From: Gnetum montanum
Taxonomy: Eukaryota > Streptophyta > Gnetopsida > Gnetales > Gnetaceae
Assembly (NCBI GenBank): GCA_015680685.1
Contig: MNCI01027230.1
Location: 40,491-104,490, forward strand
Direction: 5' to 3'
Length of the DNA: 64,000 nt
Of the stretch, positions 10,800-22,903 are shown in pieces. The position numbers and the translations under genes were made by a program. The notes beneath the pieces are model-generated. The model ran no database searches. It saw nothing but the letters and a program-made list of their open reading frames with translations, and was not told the DNA's origin. Numbering within the stretch: the first letter of the stretch is position 1; each line of letters starts with the position of its first letter.

Positions 10800-11985
10800 G
10801 TTGTCCATCTATTGAGGTGCTATTTACACTGGCCTGTCTTTATTCTAGGAAAGGTTTGACTTGTTGGATGTTGACCAATTGCTTTTTATTTGGGTTGTCA
10901 AGTTTGTAGATTATCATGGCCCTAGAGGGAAAGGTTTGATCAAGTATATAAGGTCCCTCCACAATGTTCAAAATTTTGTCTTTTGGGATACATGTGTGAG
11001 GTTCCAGTAAAGAACCTTATCTCTTGGTTGAAGTTTTACTTTCCTGATTCAAAAGTCATTACGTTGGTTGCTGAATGCCTTATCATTCAAGGATATGGCC
11101 ATTAAGCAATTTTCATCTAGCATGTTTAGATTGATCAATCTTTCCTTTTGTGCTAGACTTAGGTCAAGGTTTCGATAACAGTCTATTGAGAGTGTACGGA
11201 GCTCAAATTGAAATGAAAACATTGGAAGTTTTCCATACACTAACTTGTAGGGAGAATATCCAATAGGAAGTTTCGAAGTTAAATGATAAGCCTAGAGAGA
11301 ATTGTTAAGTTTTGTACTCTAGTCCTTCCTATATTTGCTAATGGTCTATGTTAGTATTTTTGTAATCTCCCAGTTGGTTACCTTTGTTTGACCGTTGGCT
11401 TGGGGGTGATAAGGTGCTGTGAATTTATGTTCTACCCCCAAGCATTGCATTAATTTTCTAAATGTGGCACTTATGAAATAAGTTTCATTATCAGAAATTA
11501 GTAAACGTGACACCCCACACCTATTCACAATATTTTGTTGTATAAATTTGGTAGTAGTGAATGATGTATAATCAGTAACAGTTGTCACTTCTACCCATTT
11601 TGTGCAGGAGTCAACTACTACTATAATATATACTTTTTAGTTAGACATGAATGTGATGGGATCCATGAAGTTAGTGTCCCATATGTTGAAAGGTTTCAGT
11701 TGTTGAATCCACTATTGAGGGCCTTCCATGTGAGCAGTCATCCCCTAGTCACATTGACAACATTCACAAGACTTGACGAACTAGTGGAAATCCCTAAAGA
11801 TTGTAGGCCAATAGTATCTTGTCATTAGGATTTTTATGGCCATGCATCTCCCTGCATAGTGGCCTATGCAAGGCCCTTCATGAGCATCCTAGAGAATCCA
11901 CAATTGATCTTCGTTAGGGACACACCAATGGATTAGGTCATTGGCACACACCTTGTAAAGGTATTTGGCTTGATGAAGAAATTGT
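10800..11985 (-). pseudogene. integrase of element A
   Basis: The zinc-binding part (about 11740-11920) shows DAHEGPCIGHYAG, TRYYWPTIF and CECCQC. The catalytic core (11346-11640) shows FMDPI, then LISDNETYF and HPQANGQTK, where the catalytic Glu appears changed to Lys. The C-terminal part (10870-11070) has a DKVLYWN...KFxTLW block like the GPY/F module. Integrase inserts the cDNA into the genome. Stops interrupt it repeatedly; the frame ends just before the internal purine tract. Confidence 0.75.
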
Positions 11986-12600
11986 TACTTTTTCATAAAA
12001 TCCAAGTCTTGTGGAATCTCTTGAGTGAGAAGATATGTGAGGATGCTATTATACCATATTTCGTTTTTAGGCATTTTTTCACTTATTGCTTCGGTAAAGA
12101 GGAGTTCATTTGGAAATTGATTAGAGAGTGGGCTCTCCTCCTCTTTGTTATCCCATCTTAAGTGAGAAAGATGATCAGCAATCACATTCTTGGTCCCTTT
12201 TCAATCTACCATAGTAAGATTGAAGTCCTATAAGATCACAAGCCAACGTATGACACAAGGGCTCATCGTTAGCTTATTCACGAGGAAGCGAATTGCAGTG
12301 TGATCCGTATGTACAAATACTTTGTAACCTAGGACATAATGTCTAAACTTTTCTAGTGCATACACCACTACCATTAATTCTTTTTTTGTGGTGGTGTAAT
12401 TCAATTGTGCCCCCACAATGCTTCGACTTGCATCATGAATATAATATGGATGTTTCTTATCATCCATCTATGTGAGCATTGCTCCCAAAGTATAGTTAGA
12501 TGTACTTATCATGATATGGAATGGTTTGAACCAATCTGGTGCTTGTAGGATTGGTGTTTCTACAAGTTTTTCCTTTAATTATTGGAATGTATGTTCACAT
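11985..12600 (-). pseudogene. RNase H domain of element A
   Basis: Minus-strand pieces 12228-12467 and 11985-12185 carry ELMVVVYALEKFRHYVLG, FVHTDHTAIRFLVNK, IRWLVIL and KGTKNVIADHLSHL, the usual end of a gypsy RT-RNase H. The domain degrades the RNA strand during cDNA synthesis. It follows RT directly and precedes integrase. Confidence 0.8.
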
Positions 12601-13450
12601 TTCTTGGTCCAAATGAAAGGTGCATCTTTCTTTGTAAGTTCTACCAATGGCTTTGCAATCTGAGAGAAATTCTCAATAAAATGCTAGTAGTAACTAGTGT
12701 GTCCAAGGAATGATCAAACATCTTTAACAATCTTGGGTTGGTGTGTTATTCTTTGGATGAACCTTATCTTTTTTGGGTCTACTTGAATCCCTTTTTATGA
12801 AATTTGGTACCCTAGCACAATGCCTTCTTGGACCATGAGATGGCTCTTTTTCCACTTGAGCCATAGGTTTATCTCTACACATCTCTTCAATACTAGCTCA
12901 AGTCAGTCCAAGGCTTGCTCAAAGGTAGCTCTATAGTTGGAGAAGTCATCTATGAAGACTCCAACACCACTACTAATTTTTTTTTGAAAGATACTAAGGA
13001 CCAAGCATTGAAATGTTGCAAGGGAATTACATAGGCTAAATGGCATCTTACAATATGCAAAAGTCCCCTAGGGACTCATGAACATTGTCTTGGCTTGATC
13101 TTCGGGTGCAATTTGGATTTGGTTATAGCCATTATATCCATCCAAAAAGCTATAATAATAATGCCTGGATATGGTGTCTAACACCTAGTCTACAAATGGC
13201 AAAGGAAAGTGGTCCTTAAATGTTACCATATTCAACAACTTGAAGTTGATGCAAACCCACCATTTATCACCCTTCTTTGGTACAATTATGAGTGAACTAA
13301 CCCACTCACTATCTACAATTGGATAGATAAACCCCACATTGAGGAGTCACTCTATCTCCTCCTTAATGATTTGCTTTAATTTGGGATTAAGCTACCTCTG
13401 TGGCTACCTTCTAGGCTTCATAGCTGGGTTAATGTAGATGTGATCCTAGC
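12600..13450 (-). pseudogene. reverse transcriptase of element A (Athila-like)
   Basis: The palm motifs are readable on the minus strand despite stops: SLIIVPKKGDKWWVCINFKL, FLDGYNGYNQIQIAPEDQAK, MPFSLCNSLATFQ, VFIDDFSNY (the Y/FxDD site with both Asp kept) and SFLGHTSYY. The FLDGY-GYNQI and V-F-x-DDF pattern is typical of plant Athila-type gypsy elements. Several Trp codons have become TAG, for example in the YY[stop]HFIE stretch near 12686. Inactive. Confidence 0.8.
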
Positions 13451-14345
13451 ATATCCTTGGATCAATTCTTGTTAGCTCTGGATATGACCAAGCAAAGGTT
13501 GTTGACCATTTATTCCTCACTTCGAACAACTTTTCTTTTTTCTTAGGAGAAAGTTTGGCATTAATGATGACTAATTTACCATTCTTTAAAAATGCATACT
13601 TCATATCATCCAGTAAACTTTTTAGTTCTAAGGGCTCTTGCTTGAAGTGATCAGGGATTTCCAACTCTCCCCAATAGGTATTATCATCTTCATCAAAGAG
13701 TTGGGAATGAACTTCAATTTTGTTCATAAATTCAACATATGCACATGTTAGGCTGTCGGTTGGCTCCATGCATATTGTGCTACTATTTGAATTAGCTATT
13801 AGCCACTAGGTTCCCTCTTGCTTTATGACTACTACATACAGACACCTTCGAATGTTAATTTCTTATGCACACTAATCACATGCCTTAATGTATGTGCTTT
13901 TGATTGACCAAATATTTTGCATCTAATTGCACCCGTTATTGTTGTACGTGATACATGGAATACATTTTTTCTCAATATTTCCTAGCTTATTTTCCTTAGA
14001 TATTTCAAGAGATAGGTTCCTTATACCCATTCGCATGTTAACCATGCTTAACCAAGCCCTTCCCATAATGATGGAGAAGTCACTTTTTCAATTTTCAACC
14101 TTGATTACCAAAAAATTAGTAGGATAGGACCACCCACAAACTATGGTTACAATGTCCTCTACTAATCCCAAAGGGATAGTAATTGACTGATCTGCTAATT
14201 CTAGATGGATGTTGCTCTTCTTAAGAGGTGGTAGGTTCCAAGCCTTATACATATCGTGGGAGATGAGATTAACTTTAGAACTAGAGTCAATCTGTAGATG
14301 AATGAGTGGATTTCCTAAATCAGATGTTTTTGTAGGAAGATTTTT
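13450..14345 (-). pseudogene. protease and linker of element A
   Basis: The protease (about 13960-14345) has the aspartic motif as IDSSSKVNLIS, where the usual Gly is replaced by Ser, followed by KAWNLPPLKKSN, VTIVCGWSYPTNF and SIIMGRAWLS. It cuts the gag-pol precursor. The linker to RT (13446-13769) is an open stretch of 107 codons, METDSL-type start, ending in a domain like FEVRNKWSTTFAWSY just before RT. Confidence 0.7.
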
Positions 14346-14399
14346 AGCCTTAATCTACTTAGAAACAACATGAGTTAGCATTACAATGTGGATTCTATG

Positions 14400-15172
14400 T
14401 GGGACTTCGTTTGAAGGGAACTTGAAGATATTTGATGCAAAGGATGAGGGTGTTAGAGATGTAAGATGATCAACCAGAGTAGGTTGTGAGAGCTGGAGAG
14501 GATTGTTGGGCTAAAAGAAAGGTCATTTCCTTAATTGATTCTCCAAACCACTTGGCTGAAAAATTGGTTGTGAGTGTATAGCCCATGTAGCATTTTGTTG
14601 TTGCAACTGTGAAGGAATCTCACCATGCATAGTTGGAGTAGGAGGTAATTGAGTTGAAGGTGGAGGTGTAGCTATAGAGGGATGTGGAGGATGATAAGGA
14701 TAAAAATATAGGATTTTCCCTTAAGTAGATGTTGAATGTGTTTGGTGGTACTTAGAAGGGTAATAGTGATGTTAGAATAATGCATGACTTGCAGAACTTC
14801 TACAGGAGATGGGATGCTGAACATAGTACCCATATGGATCTGGTTGCTTATAAGGGTACTGCTACCTTGGTGGTGGCATTCCCCATGATTGTGGTTGATA
14901 TCATTGTTGGTATTGTTTGTACAATTATGGAGGAGTTCCACTTGGGTAGTAAGCTTGTTGTTGTTGGTGGAACTATATTGGACTGCCTTGATGGTAAGGC
15001 AATCATCTTGGATGTGCTAGGAAAGAATTCAATGCATACACTCTAGACTCTTGTAAGTGTGACACTATAGGGCAACATCCCTTTGGATGTTCATATTGGC
15101 ATATATCATATTTGAATCTAAAATGTGAAAGCACTCTAGTGTTGGCATTTCTATCATTCATGTCATACCTCT
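14400..15172 (-). pseudogene. C-terminal gag of element A with zinc-knuckle-like region
   Basis: Minus-strand translation gives a Gln/Pro/His-rich tail and, at about 15003-15130, YDICQYEHPKGCCPIVSHLQ, a Cys/His cluster like a degenerate nucleic-acid-binding knuckle. The same cluster is seen in B near 47200 and C near 53860. The N-terminal gag is missing: element C starts at 15173, with CCTCT at 15168-15172 as the likely target duplication. Confidence 0.65.
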
Positions 15173-16070
15173 TGATGAGTGGTGGAGTAATCGAATACCC
15201 AATCATGCAAATCATAGGTGTTCATGCATGGCCAAATCATAATCTATGGATGAGGAAATGTGAATATGTAACTAAGTTGTTAAATTTTGAGATCATTTTC
15301 TTACCACAGGACTTAGTAAAATATATGGGTATAGTTTAACTCACAGTGAGGTATATGATAACTAATGTTGTGTTGGCCATCTTACTCATAGTAAACATGA
15401 TGAAATAGTAATGGTTTCTAAGTCTAAGTAAATATTGAATGAATTTATTCTATTCTAGGTAATGAATAGTAATTCTTGATTTTCCATACATGCCTTAAGC
15501 TCACATAGTCATAATTGTGTTTACCAAGTGTACCACTACTAAGCAAACCAAGTGATAACACTACTAGGTTACCAAATAACTACACTTAGTACTTGAAATC
15601 AATATATCCATATTACTTATCAACCGTGAAGTAAAATTCAATGAATGGTAAACATTAACTAAGAAAGAATTTAAGTGAAAATATTAATCAATATTCTAAG
15701 TAAACAATAAAAAAACTAAGTGGATGTTATAATGGTGAAAAGTAATCTCAATCTTTATTGTCGGTCACACTTGTCTCCAAGTACAAGATGCTTGTATAAA
15801 GACTTCATATAATCACTCAAAACCACACTACTAGCACACACTAATGAGTATTTAAAACTAAAATTACTAAGAAAAACTAAAATATTTTTGGTAAGGATGG
15901 ACAAAATTGTTGTTGGACCATGCGCCTAAGTGTCATATTTATAGGCAAGCATGTGTGGCATGATATTAGATATCCAATGTCATAGCTTGGGCTTTAATAT
16001 TGGGTATGTGATATTGTGACTTTGATATTGGATATCCAATATCATAGCTATTCAAAAATTCATTCTATCA
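15173..16070 (-). mobile_element. 3' LTR of element C
   Basis: Starts TGATGAGTGG at 15173 and ends CTATCA at 16070, about 898 bp. Minus-strand TATA box TATAAATA at 15936-15943. Upstream cassette at 15961-16055 contains three GATATTGGATATCC-like near-palindromes. It shares blocks with the D, E and F LTRs. Confidence 0.75.
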
Positions 16071-16085
16071 TAACCCCATGACTGA
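16071..16085 (-). promoter_or_regulatory. polypurine tract of element C
   Basis: Minus-strand CAGTCATGGGGTTA runs directly into the LTR start TGATAG. One G of the G-run seen in the sister copies has become T or A. Confidence 0.65.
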
Positions 16086-16259
16086 CTGAAAACTTATCCT
16101 TAAGGTAAAATAAAGTAAGATTAGAGTTCCTTTCAAAATTAGGAGATAGATTTACATAACACTTATTTACATGATTGTTTATGTTGTAATGGTGTGTAAC
16201 AAAATTGATAGACAAGACATGACATGAAAAATTTTAATAGGAAAAAAAATTTGGATGAA

Positions 16260-18950
16260 GCTTGATGTAGTGCCTGGTGGTGGTGGCTCTTCCATTCGTT
16301 ACTTCTCCTTATTCTTAGGCTTTTGGAATTTGTATCAGTTCAGGAGTGGCTAAAGCTTTTCTTCTTATGTTCTTGGATAATGTACCATTCATGCTTATTG
16401 TTCAATGTATGATGGAGATAGCACATCCCATGGAAATGGGAGTTGTAGAAACATTTGATTGGATTTGATGTACCATCTTGCAAATTGTCTCCTTTCTTCT
16501 TCAAAAGCTCTAGCCTTTTATCGTAGTTCATGATAATTCGATAATCTTTTGGTCAGGTTCGCTACTACATCTTTATGCCCTTAGTAGCCACCATTAACTA
16601 CTTCTAGCTTATAGTTTGCTACCTAAATGTTTTGTAAAGCATCTTTCCCATTTGCAAATCCTTTCTCATATAGTGCGTACATGGTTGCTACTTGTTGTTC
16701 TAGTTCATTTCTATGCCTACCTGCTATCAACATGGCCAAGTTAGCATAGCAAAGGTTAGCTAACCCTATTTATTCTTTAAATCTTCAATCTACAGGTCTT
16801 TACATTTTACTTCCACCTAGTGGATGTGGGAATAACTATCTAAGATTGGTTGCCAGTTAGGATTTTGTACTAACATTGAACTAATTTTGGCTTTCATCAT
16901 CTAGGTCTCCTTTTCATTGATCTACTTGTACATCCCTACTTAGTTACGAAAGTTTTTTGTAAGCCTTTCATGTTTCTTTGCCTCATTCTACCACATGCTA
17001 ATTTCATTAGTTAATTTCTAGTAGATAGTATGTACTTCCTTCATTAAGAGGGTTTTATCTTCTTGTGCTGGGTGGCTCATGTCTTAGTTGATCCTCACCA
17101 ATTTTTCTCTTAACTGGTGGATGCTTTTCTCTAATATCTTCTTATATTTCTCCATAGTGATCAATTGCATATTATCTATAGTGAGTTGTTTGTTCTCTTT
17201 TAGGACTTCGATGAGTATCTTAGCATGTGTATACATTTGGGCTTTAGCTATTGAGGCATTCCACATTGCTTTCTCCTTCTAATTTTCTATCTGCTTGTTT
17301 TTTCCAATCAGGTGACTGATCTACTCTATTCTAAATTATTCTAACTTGTCAAGCACAATGAATTAAGTGGGATCTCTTCACTCTGCCCTCAGGGTTATGA
17401 GTTCTTCTTATAATTTCATAATTTTAGTTTCTACATGCTCTACCCTAGTCTCTACCATGACTAGTTTACCTTTGGTTGTGATATGTTTTGACTACATTTT
17501 AGTGAAATGACTTGGGATGTCAAAAAGTATTTTCATTACTTACCTACTATGCAAAAATCAGTCTAGCACATCTTCATGGTCTACAAGAGTCATTGAGATC
17601 CCAGCTAGCATTTGCACATCTCTAGCTCCAGTTAGATCTACTAGTGACATAACAGGTACATTAAAGGATTCTTTAATGTGATCTGTCACCACTTCTACTA
17701 CTTTTGCTACATTCTAGTGCTACATTATCACAATTGTGGCTCATTCTCCAGTTTTTAGCACCACTTGGAATGATGCAACATTCCTAAAGATCTGTTGTGA
17801 CCATTAGTCCCTTCCTCATGGTTGTAATGATATCTATCCACTCATAGGGTCTACAGAAATGGTAGGCTAAATGGGATTATCAATAACTCTATAGAAGTTG
17901 GCCTCCTCCCTTATTCCCCAATTGATGGTTTTTTCAATCTATTGCAAATGACTCATTGATGATTTGTAATCCTATAGTAGCAGTGATGGAACTTGCTATT
18001 ACTGCTGCTACTCTTGTTGTTGCTATTATTGACCACTAGGTCCCACTTATTGTTGTTGTTCAATGGTTTTTGTGGTTTCCCAAACATTGGTTTGTTCCTT
18101 ACCTTGGTCTTTCTTGGGTGGTTTTGGCTTGAGCAGTTCAACATATGAGGAGTTCTGGGCCTTCTTGGAAAAGTCATTGGTATACCCCAGGATTCCATCA
18201 TATTTGCACAACTCCCTAATAAGGAAAGGAAATGGAAGTATTAGATTCCCTACCTTCTTTTCTTCAAATTTCCTCTAGATCTCGATAAAGTGGAGTTATG
18301 AAAAATTAGGATTATTATTTTTCATTAGGATTGCACTTCCTTTGGCTACATAGGTGGATAATCTATTTATCCCTTTTATTGAGAACATGTGATAGGTGCC
18401 AATTTTGAAATAAATTCTTTCTTCCAGAGTTAACTCATTGTATTCCTTGTCGTCTTTGTCATATGCTCGGTTTAGCCATAATTTCTTGGTTTTAGCATTT
18501 GATTTGGTGGAAAGATGTGTTACTTTTGCCCCTTCATTAGGTATGTTGAGAGCTTTAGCTATTGTCTTGACTGAATATGACATAGAGACTCCTTCAGTAT
18601 TGACCATGGTACCTTCTTCTTTATTATGCTAGAATTGATAAGTCTCCCCAAGGTACCATTCTCTATTATTAGATAGGATGGGCCATAGTGATGATGCTTT
18701 GAGTTGTGTCTTTACCACTTTTAGAAAAAATTCTATGAGTTCATCTCCATAATCACTTTGGTTAAGATTAACTTTTCTCAGATAGCTTAGAGGTAGTCTT
18801 GTAACAGCATGAGGTGTTGTCCTTGCACCTATGGTTCCTTTGCCTCTCCTTGGACCAACTATTTGGTAGCAAAAGTTTCTTAATGAATGTTGAAGGATTG
18901 TGTTTCCTACTTTGCATGTTCTAGTGCTTATTTTCCTATTTAACCTCTAC
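16260..18950 (-). pseudogene. third ORF of element C
   Basis: The best open piece (18296-18607, 103 codons) has TLEERIYFKIGTYHMFSIKG followed in the next frame by LPFPFLIRELCKYDGI, matching the folded domain of the third ORF of A and B. The rest (16340-17900) is Lys/Glu/Gln-rich and coiled-coil-like, e.g. ILEKSIHQLREKL at 17084-17266. A Gln/Asn-rich linker sits at 17950-18070. Function unknown. C keeps this ORF although it lacks RT and integrase. Confidence 0.6.
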
Positions 18951-19033
18951 CTTGGCCTTTTGGTCATTTACTTGCAGCCTATGGGGGTCCTCCTTATGCT
19001 TCTCTCTTTGGAGCTATTTGCAATCATCAAGGA

Positions 19034-19848
19034 AGATGAGCAATATGTATACCCTACACTCAATCATATGAATCACTAGTGTCCACTAAGCGATCCAATC
19101 AAATTTCAAAGACTCTAGGTTTCTAAGTACACTAGTTCTAGGAGGTGAAGCTAATCATTGCAATCATTGTCTTCCTAGTTCCACTTTTGAACTGCAATTG
19201 TATGATTAAGTGCAACTAAGGAATATGATTTTTATCATTTTCTATTTGATGAATTAAGTTGCCTAAGGATACAAATAAAGAATAACATATTTAATTACTT
19301 ATGTTAACTAATCCTAACATAAGTATCTGTTTCCACTTTCTATACACATCCTAAACACGATATAGCACCACTGGGTTACCAAACGTTAAGTGTTACTAGG
19401 ATTACCAAGTGCTAAGCATATGATCAAAGTGGTTGTACATATATTTACTATTTAAATAATATTAATTAATTATTTAAAAATTAGTAAAGTAAATTTCTTG
19501 AATATTAAATGCTTAAGAAAATAATTAATCTAGTCCAAGTGTTACAAGGTTTATTAGAAAAGCTCATCTTGGTTGTTGTCCATACTAAAGTGCTCAGGTA
19601 CAATAGTACTCGAATAAAGATCCATATACTCTTTGACTCCTACTATAGGCACTTAGAAAATATTCTAACTTTTGAGAGGAAAAACTACAAGTGCTTTGCT
19701 ACAACTACGAAAAAATTATCATAAATGTGGTAGGTAGGCATATATTTATAGATAGAGATAGGATACCCCGTTGATAGGTACATGTCAATAGGTCAAACCC
19801 TACGTTGATGGTATCCTATCAATGTGGCCCAATAATTACAATTTATGA
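19034..19848 (-). mobile_element. 3' LTR of element B
   Basis: About 815 bp, matching 49217-50066 along its length, e.g. TAGGTTTCTAAGTACACT, and the block GCTCATCTTTATT/GCTCATCTTGGTT before the TATA box. Minus-strand TATA box at 19743-19750. Its inner edge ...AATTTATGA at 19848 aligns with ...GATTCATCA at 50066. Confidence 0.8.
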
Positions 19849-19863
19849 TACCCCCATGACTAA
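19849..19863 (-). promoter_or_regulatory. polypurine tract of element B
   Basis: Minus-strand TTAGTCATGGGGGTA runs into the 3' LTR start at 19848. Confidence 0.75.
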
Positions 19864-19989
19864 ATGAAAACTTGTTCTTAAGTTTCTTCCAAAGTTTGGT
19901 AAGGTATGATATTATTTACTAACTACAAATATACAAAAAAAACACAGTAAAAACTAAGTTTCCAAGTGTATGGATTTACAATCATTACA

Positions 19990-22898
19990 AAATTTTGATG
20001 TTCAAGATAATAAAATTAAACACCAAGATAAAAACTGAAAAACACAACTTCTTTGATTGCATGAAGATGATGAAGAAGTTCAGATGGCTCTTGAGCTTTT
20101 GAGGATCCTTCTTCTACTTCAAGCACATGCGGTGGTTGAGGTAGTTGTTGTGGTTGTCTTGCCATAACTACAACTTCTGGAAGAAGATTAAAGGTATTCA
20201 AAAATGCCTTCATCTTCTCCTCCTTACTTTGGGGATCATTCACAGTCGACGATACATCGCTAATGTGGACCAAAATGGAAATATCCAATAGACAAGACAT
20301 TGTAGGGAAGAACTCCTTCACATTCATGAACTAGATAGTGAACTATTTATGTTTGATGTAAAATGTCCTAAGTACATTCTATAGCTCCTGGTAGTCATTC
20401 ATTCTCTTGGCTAGGTTCTTAGTGATTGATCTTTGATCTATGAACTTCAACTTGAGAACCTAAAGTTTTGCATTTGTTATCTCAAGCTCTTGCTTAATCT
20501 CTTTATGGTGCTTGAACTCTACCTTGTATAACAAGTACAAGCTAGTCACTTATTTCTCTAGTTCAGACCATGGCCTTCTGGTAGTTAGCATTGCCAAGTT
20601 TATGTACCATAGATTGGCAAACTTCATGTATTCAGTCACTTCCTTAGTCTACAACTCCTTTAGGGAAATTTTAGCCTTATTGTATGAATTTAGCCCATCA
20701 AGATAGGTTGCTAAACATAGCCTCCTTGTTGGAGTTACTGGAGGGCCTTATTTATCTTTGCATTCACTTATTAGATGTTCTTTTCATTAACTTCTTTCTA
20801 TAGACCAACTTGATCTCTATAATGGTTCTTAACCTTTTAAAACTTTAGGACCCCATTCTTCCAGGCAGCTATCTTAATTATAGATTTCTAGTGAAGGGAA
20901 CAAACTTCCTCCATGGAGAGGTTTCTATTTTCTATTACCAATATCCTTAATTCTGTGTTCACCTTATTTATTTGCTCCTATTTTTGATAGATAAAATCTA
21001 ACATTTGCTACTTCTATGCATCAACATTCCACAGGTGATGGTTTTCTATGTTCATGAATTCATTCTTCCATTGCGTCTAGGCTAAGTCCTTCTAGATGTT
21101 ATGCATTGTGAAATTGGCCAAGGATTGATCAAAGATCACCATCTCCTTGGTGTTCTTAACCTTTTTGAGTTTTTCCTAAAGTTGTTTAAAAGCTTCATCT
21201 TGTGTCAATGTTGAGATGAGCAACACAGGATCAATAAGGAAAGCTCATAAATTGACAACCTCTGCAACCAAGCATTGGTTCTTAGCTCAAGCTATTTTTA
21301 GTTGCCCTTCCATGATAAAGCATTTTCCCCTTGCTTCAAGTATCTTTGCCTAGGTTGTAAATATGCTATCTAAAAGATCAAAGACATGTGAAATTGGTTA
21401 CTTGGTTCCCACCAATTGGTCTAATGATTCATCATGCTAGGCTACAATTAATCTACCACTGAGAGTTTCTGCAGACATCTACACATCTATGAGTGTAGAA
21501 ACATTTGGTATAGATGTTATGAGCATATTAAGTGCTTTGACCACTTTGTCAGCAACCACTTTGGTTGTCATCTCCTACTTATGGTGCTACATCACCAAGA
21601 TAGTTGCCCCCTCACCCTTCTTCAAATGCACCAAAAAGGTAGCAACATTCCCCAAAATGTCTCAAAATTACTAGTACTACGAGAGGGATACGATTGCCTC
21701 TCGAGCACTTGGATCTAACCTTGCAGGCACTTGCTAAGAAAATTGGTGTTGCACCTTCCATCTAGCTTATGGTTCAGGCCACTTCATTGATGTGGCTCAT
21801 GGTTAGTCAATACATAGATGGGTCGCCACCACTTGTTCTTGCTTACTACTGCTATTGTTGCAAAAGCTATTCTTGAAGTTCACGCATGTGTTCAATGGTA
21901 GTGTGGATTTCCAGTGTTGTTTTGTGAGTGGGTGGTGAAGGTGGTGGTTGCTACTCCTCTTCCTAGATCACTTTGGTAGACACTTTATCCTTCATCATTT
22001 CTACCCAAGAGGTAGTTCGAGCATGTTCAACAACATCAATTGTGTATCATGTTATGCCTTCCCTCTTGCATAGTTTTTTGATGAGGCATAGAAAGGGAAG
22101 TACCTTCCTTCCACATTTGTTCTCCTTGAAGCACTTATCTTTCTCAAGATAGATCAACTCTAGAATGTTGATTGGGAATCTACTACTTCGAGCAACACAT
22201 GCATAGGCAGAGAAAGCTGTGATCTTTCTTAGGTTCACTGTGGGATTGAGATGAAAGGCCACAATCTTGAAGTATGTATGTTCCACCATGGTGAGTGCAC
22301 CAAACTCCTTACAATTTAGTCCATAACACTACTACGTCCATTCTTTCTTAACACTAGAATCTATCTACATTGAAATTGTTCCAAGGTTGGCACTAGTTTC
22401 TAGCAACCTAAGGGCCTCAAAAATTTCTTTCATCGATTATGACATTAAAATGTGCTTGATTTTGATTGTTGAACTAGCTTGCTAATTGTTCCAGAATAGG
22501 TATGTCTCTCCCATGGACCACACCTTACTAGAAGTGATGGTGAACCACATGGGAGAGTTTTGCAATTGAGCTTCAACTTCTAGAGGAGAAAACTCCAAGA
22601 AGGGTCCAAAGTTTAAATCATGGAACATAGATTTATGGATCTCCTTAGGCTTGATTTGCTTGAGGTAGGCCTCTGTCAAGGTGACCTCAAGGTTTTGTCT
22701 AGGCTCTGGTGCCTCATCTTGGTAAGACTATTTAGTTGTGACCACTTTAGGAATTTGTTAGACATATTCCTCTCTAGGCTTCTCCTAAAGAGATCCCATT
22801 GCATGGATTTTGGCTGCTTGCTCATGGCCCTATTCTTAGTCCCTTTTGATTCTTAGCCATTTGTTCCTTGGTTGGGATAGTCCTCCCTCTTGCATGTG
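19990..22898 (-). pseudogene. third ORF of element B
   Basis: The domain at 22047-22289 is the cleanest copy: EHTYFKIVAFHLNPT, AYACVARSSRFPIN, KCGRKVLPFLCLIKKLCKRE, close to the plant transposon protein type domain. N-terminal piece 22482-22679 holds MWFTITSSKVWSMGETYLFW. The C-terminal piece 20016-20327 ends in an acidic, Pro/Gln-rich tail (ARQPQQLPQPPHVLEVEEG). Middle part coiled-coil-like. The Tat-like element was inserted just upstream of this ORF, between it and its TATA region. Confidence 0.65.
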
Positions 22899-22903
22899 CT
22901 TTC
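22899..22903 (+). repeat. target site duplication CTTTC, left copy
   Basis: CTTTC directly precedes the Tat-like 5' LTR and is repeated exactly at 40769-40773. The flanks join to give the sequence expected from elements A and C. Confidence 0.85.

Larger units (their letters stand above)
4501..15172 (-). mobile_element. Athila-like Ty3/gypsy element A, 5' part cut off
   Basis: Read from right to left: C-terminal gag, protease, RT, RNase H, integrase, purine tract, internal promoter-like region, third ORF, polypurine tract, 3' LTR. This is the best view of the family's full gene order. The gag N-terminus and 5' LTR are missing because element C begins at 15173. The outer edge TAATGAGC at 4501 matches the LTR ends TGATGAGC of element B; CCAAC at 4496-4500 is a possible target duplication. 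All ORFs carry many stops, so it is inactive. Confidence 0.75.
15173..19033 (-). mobile_element. Athila-like element C, 3' half
   Basis: This contains the 3' LTR, polypurine tract and third ORF of C. The element was cut at 19033 by insertion of B; the sequence resumes at 50072. Joining the two sides in outline reproduces the arrangement found uninterrupted in A at about 8440-8560. AAGGA at 19029-19033 is repeated at 50067-50071. Confidence 0.75.
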
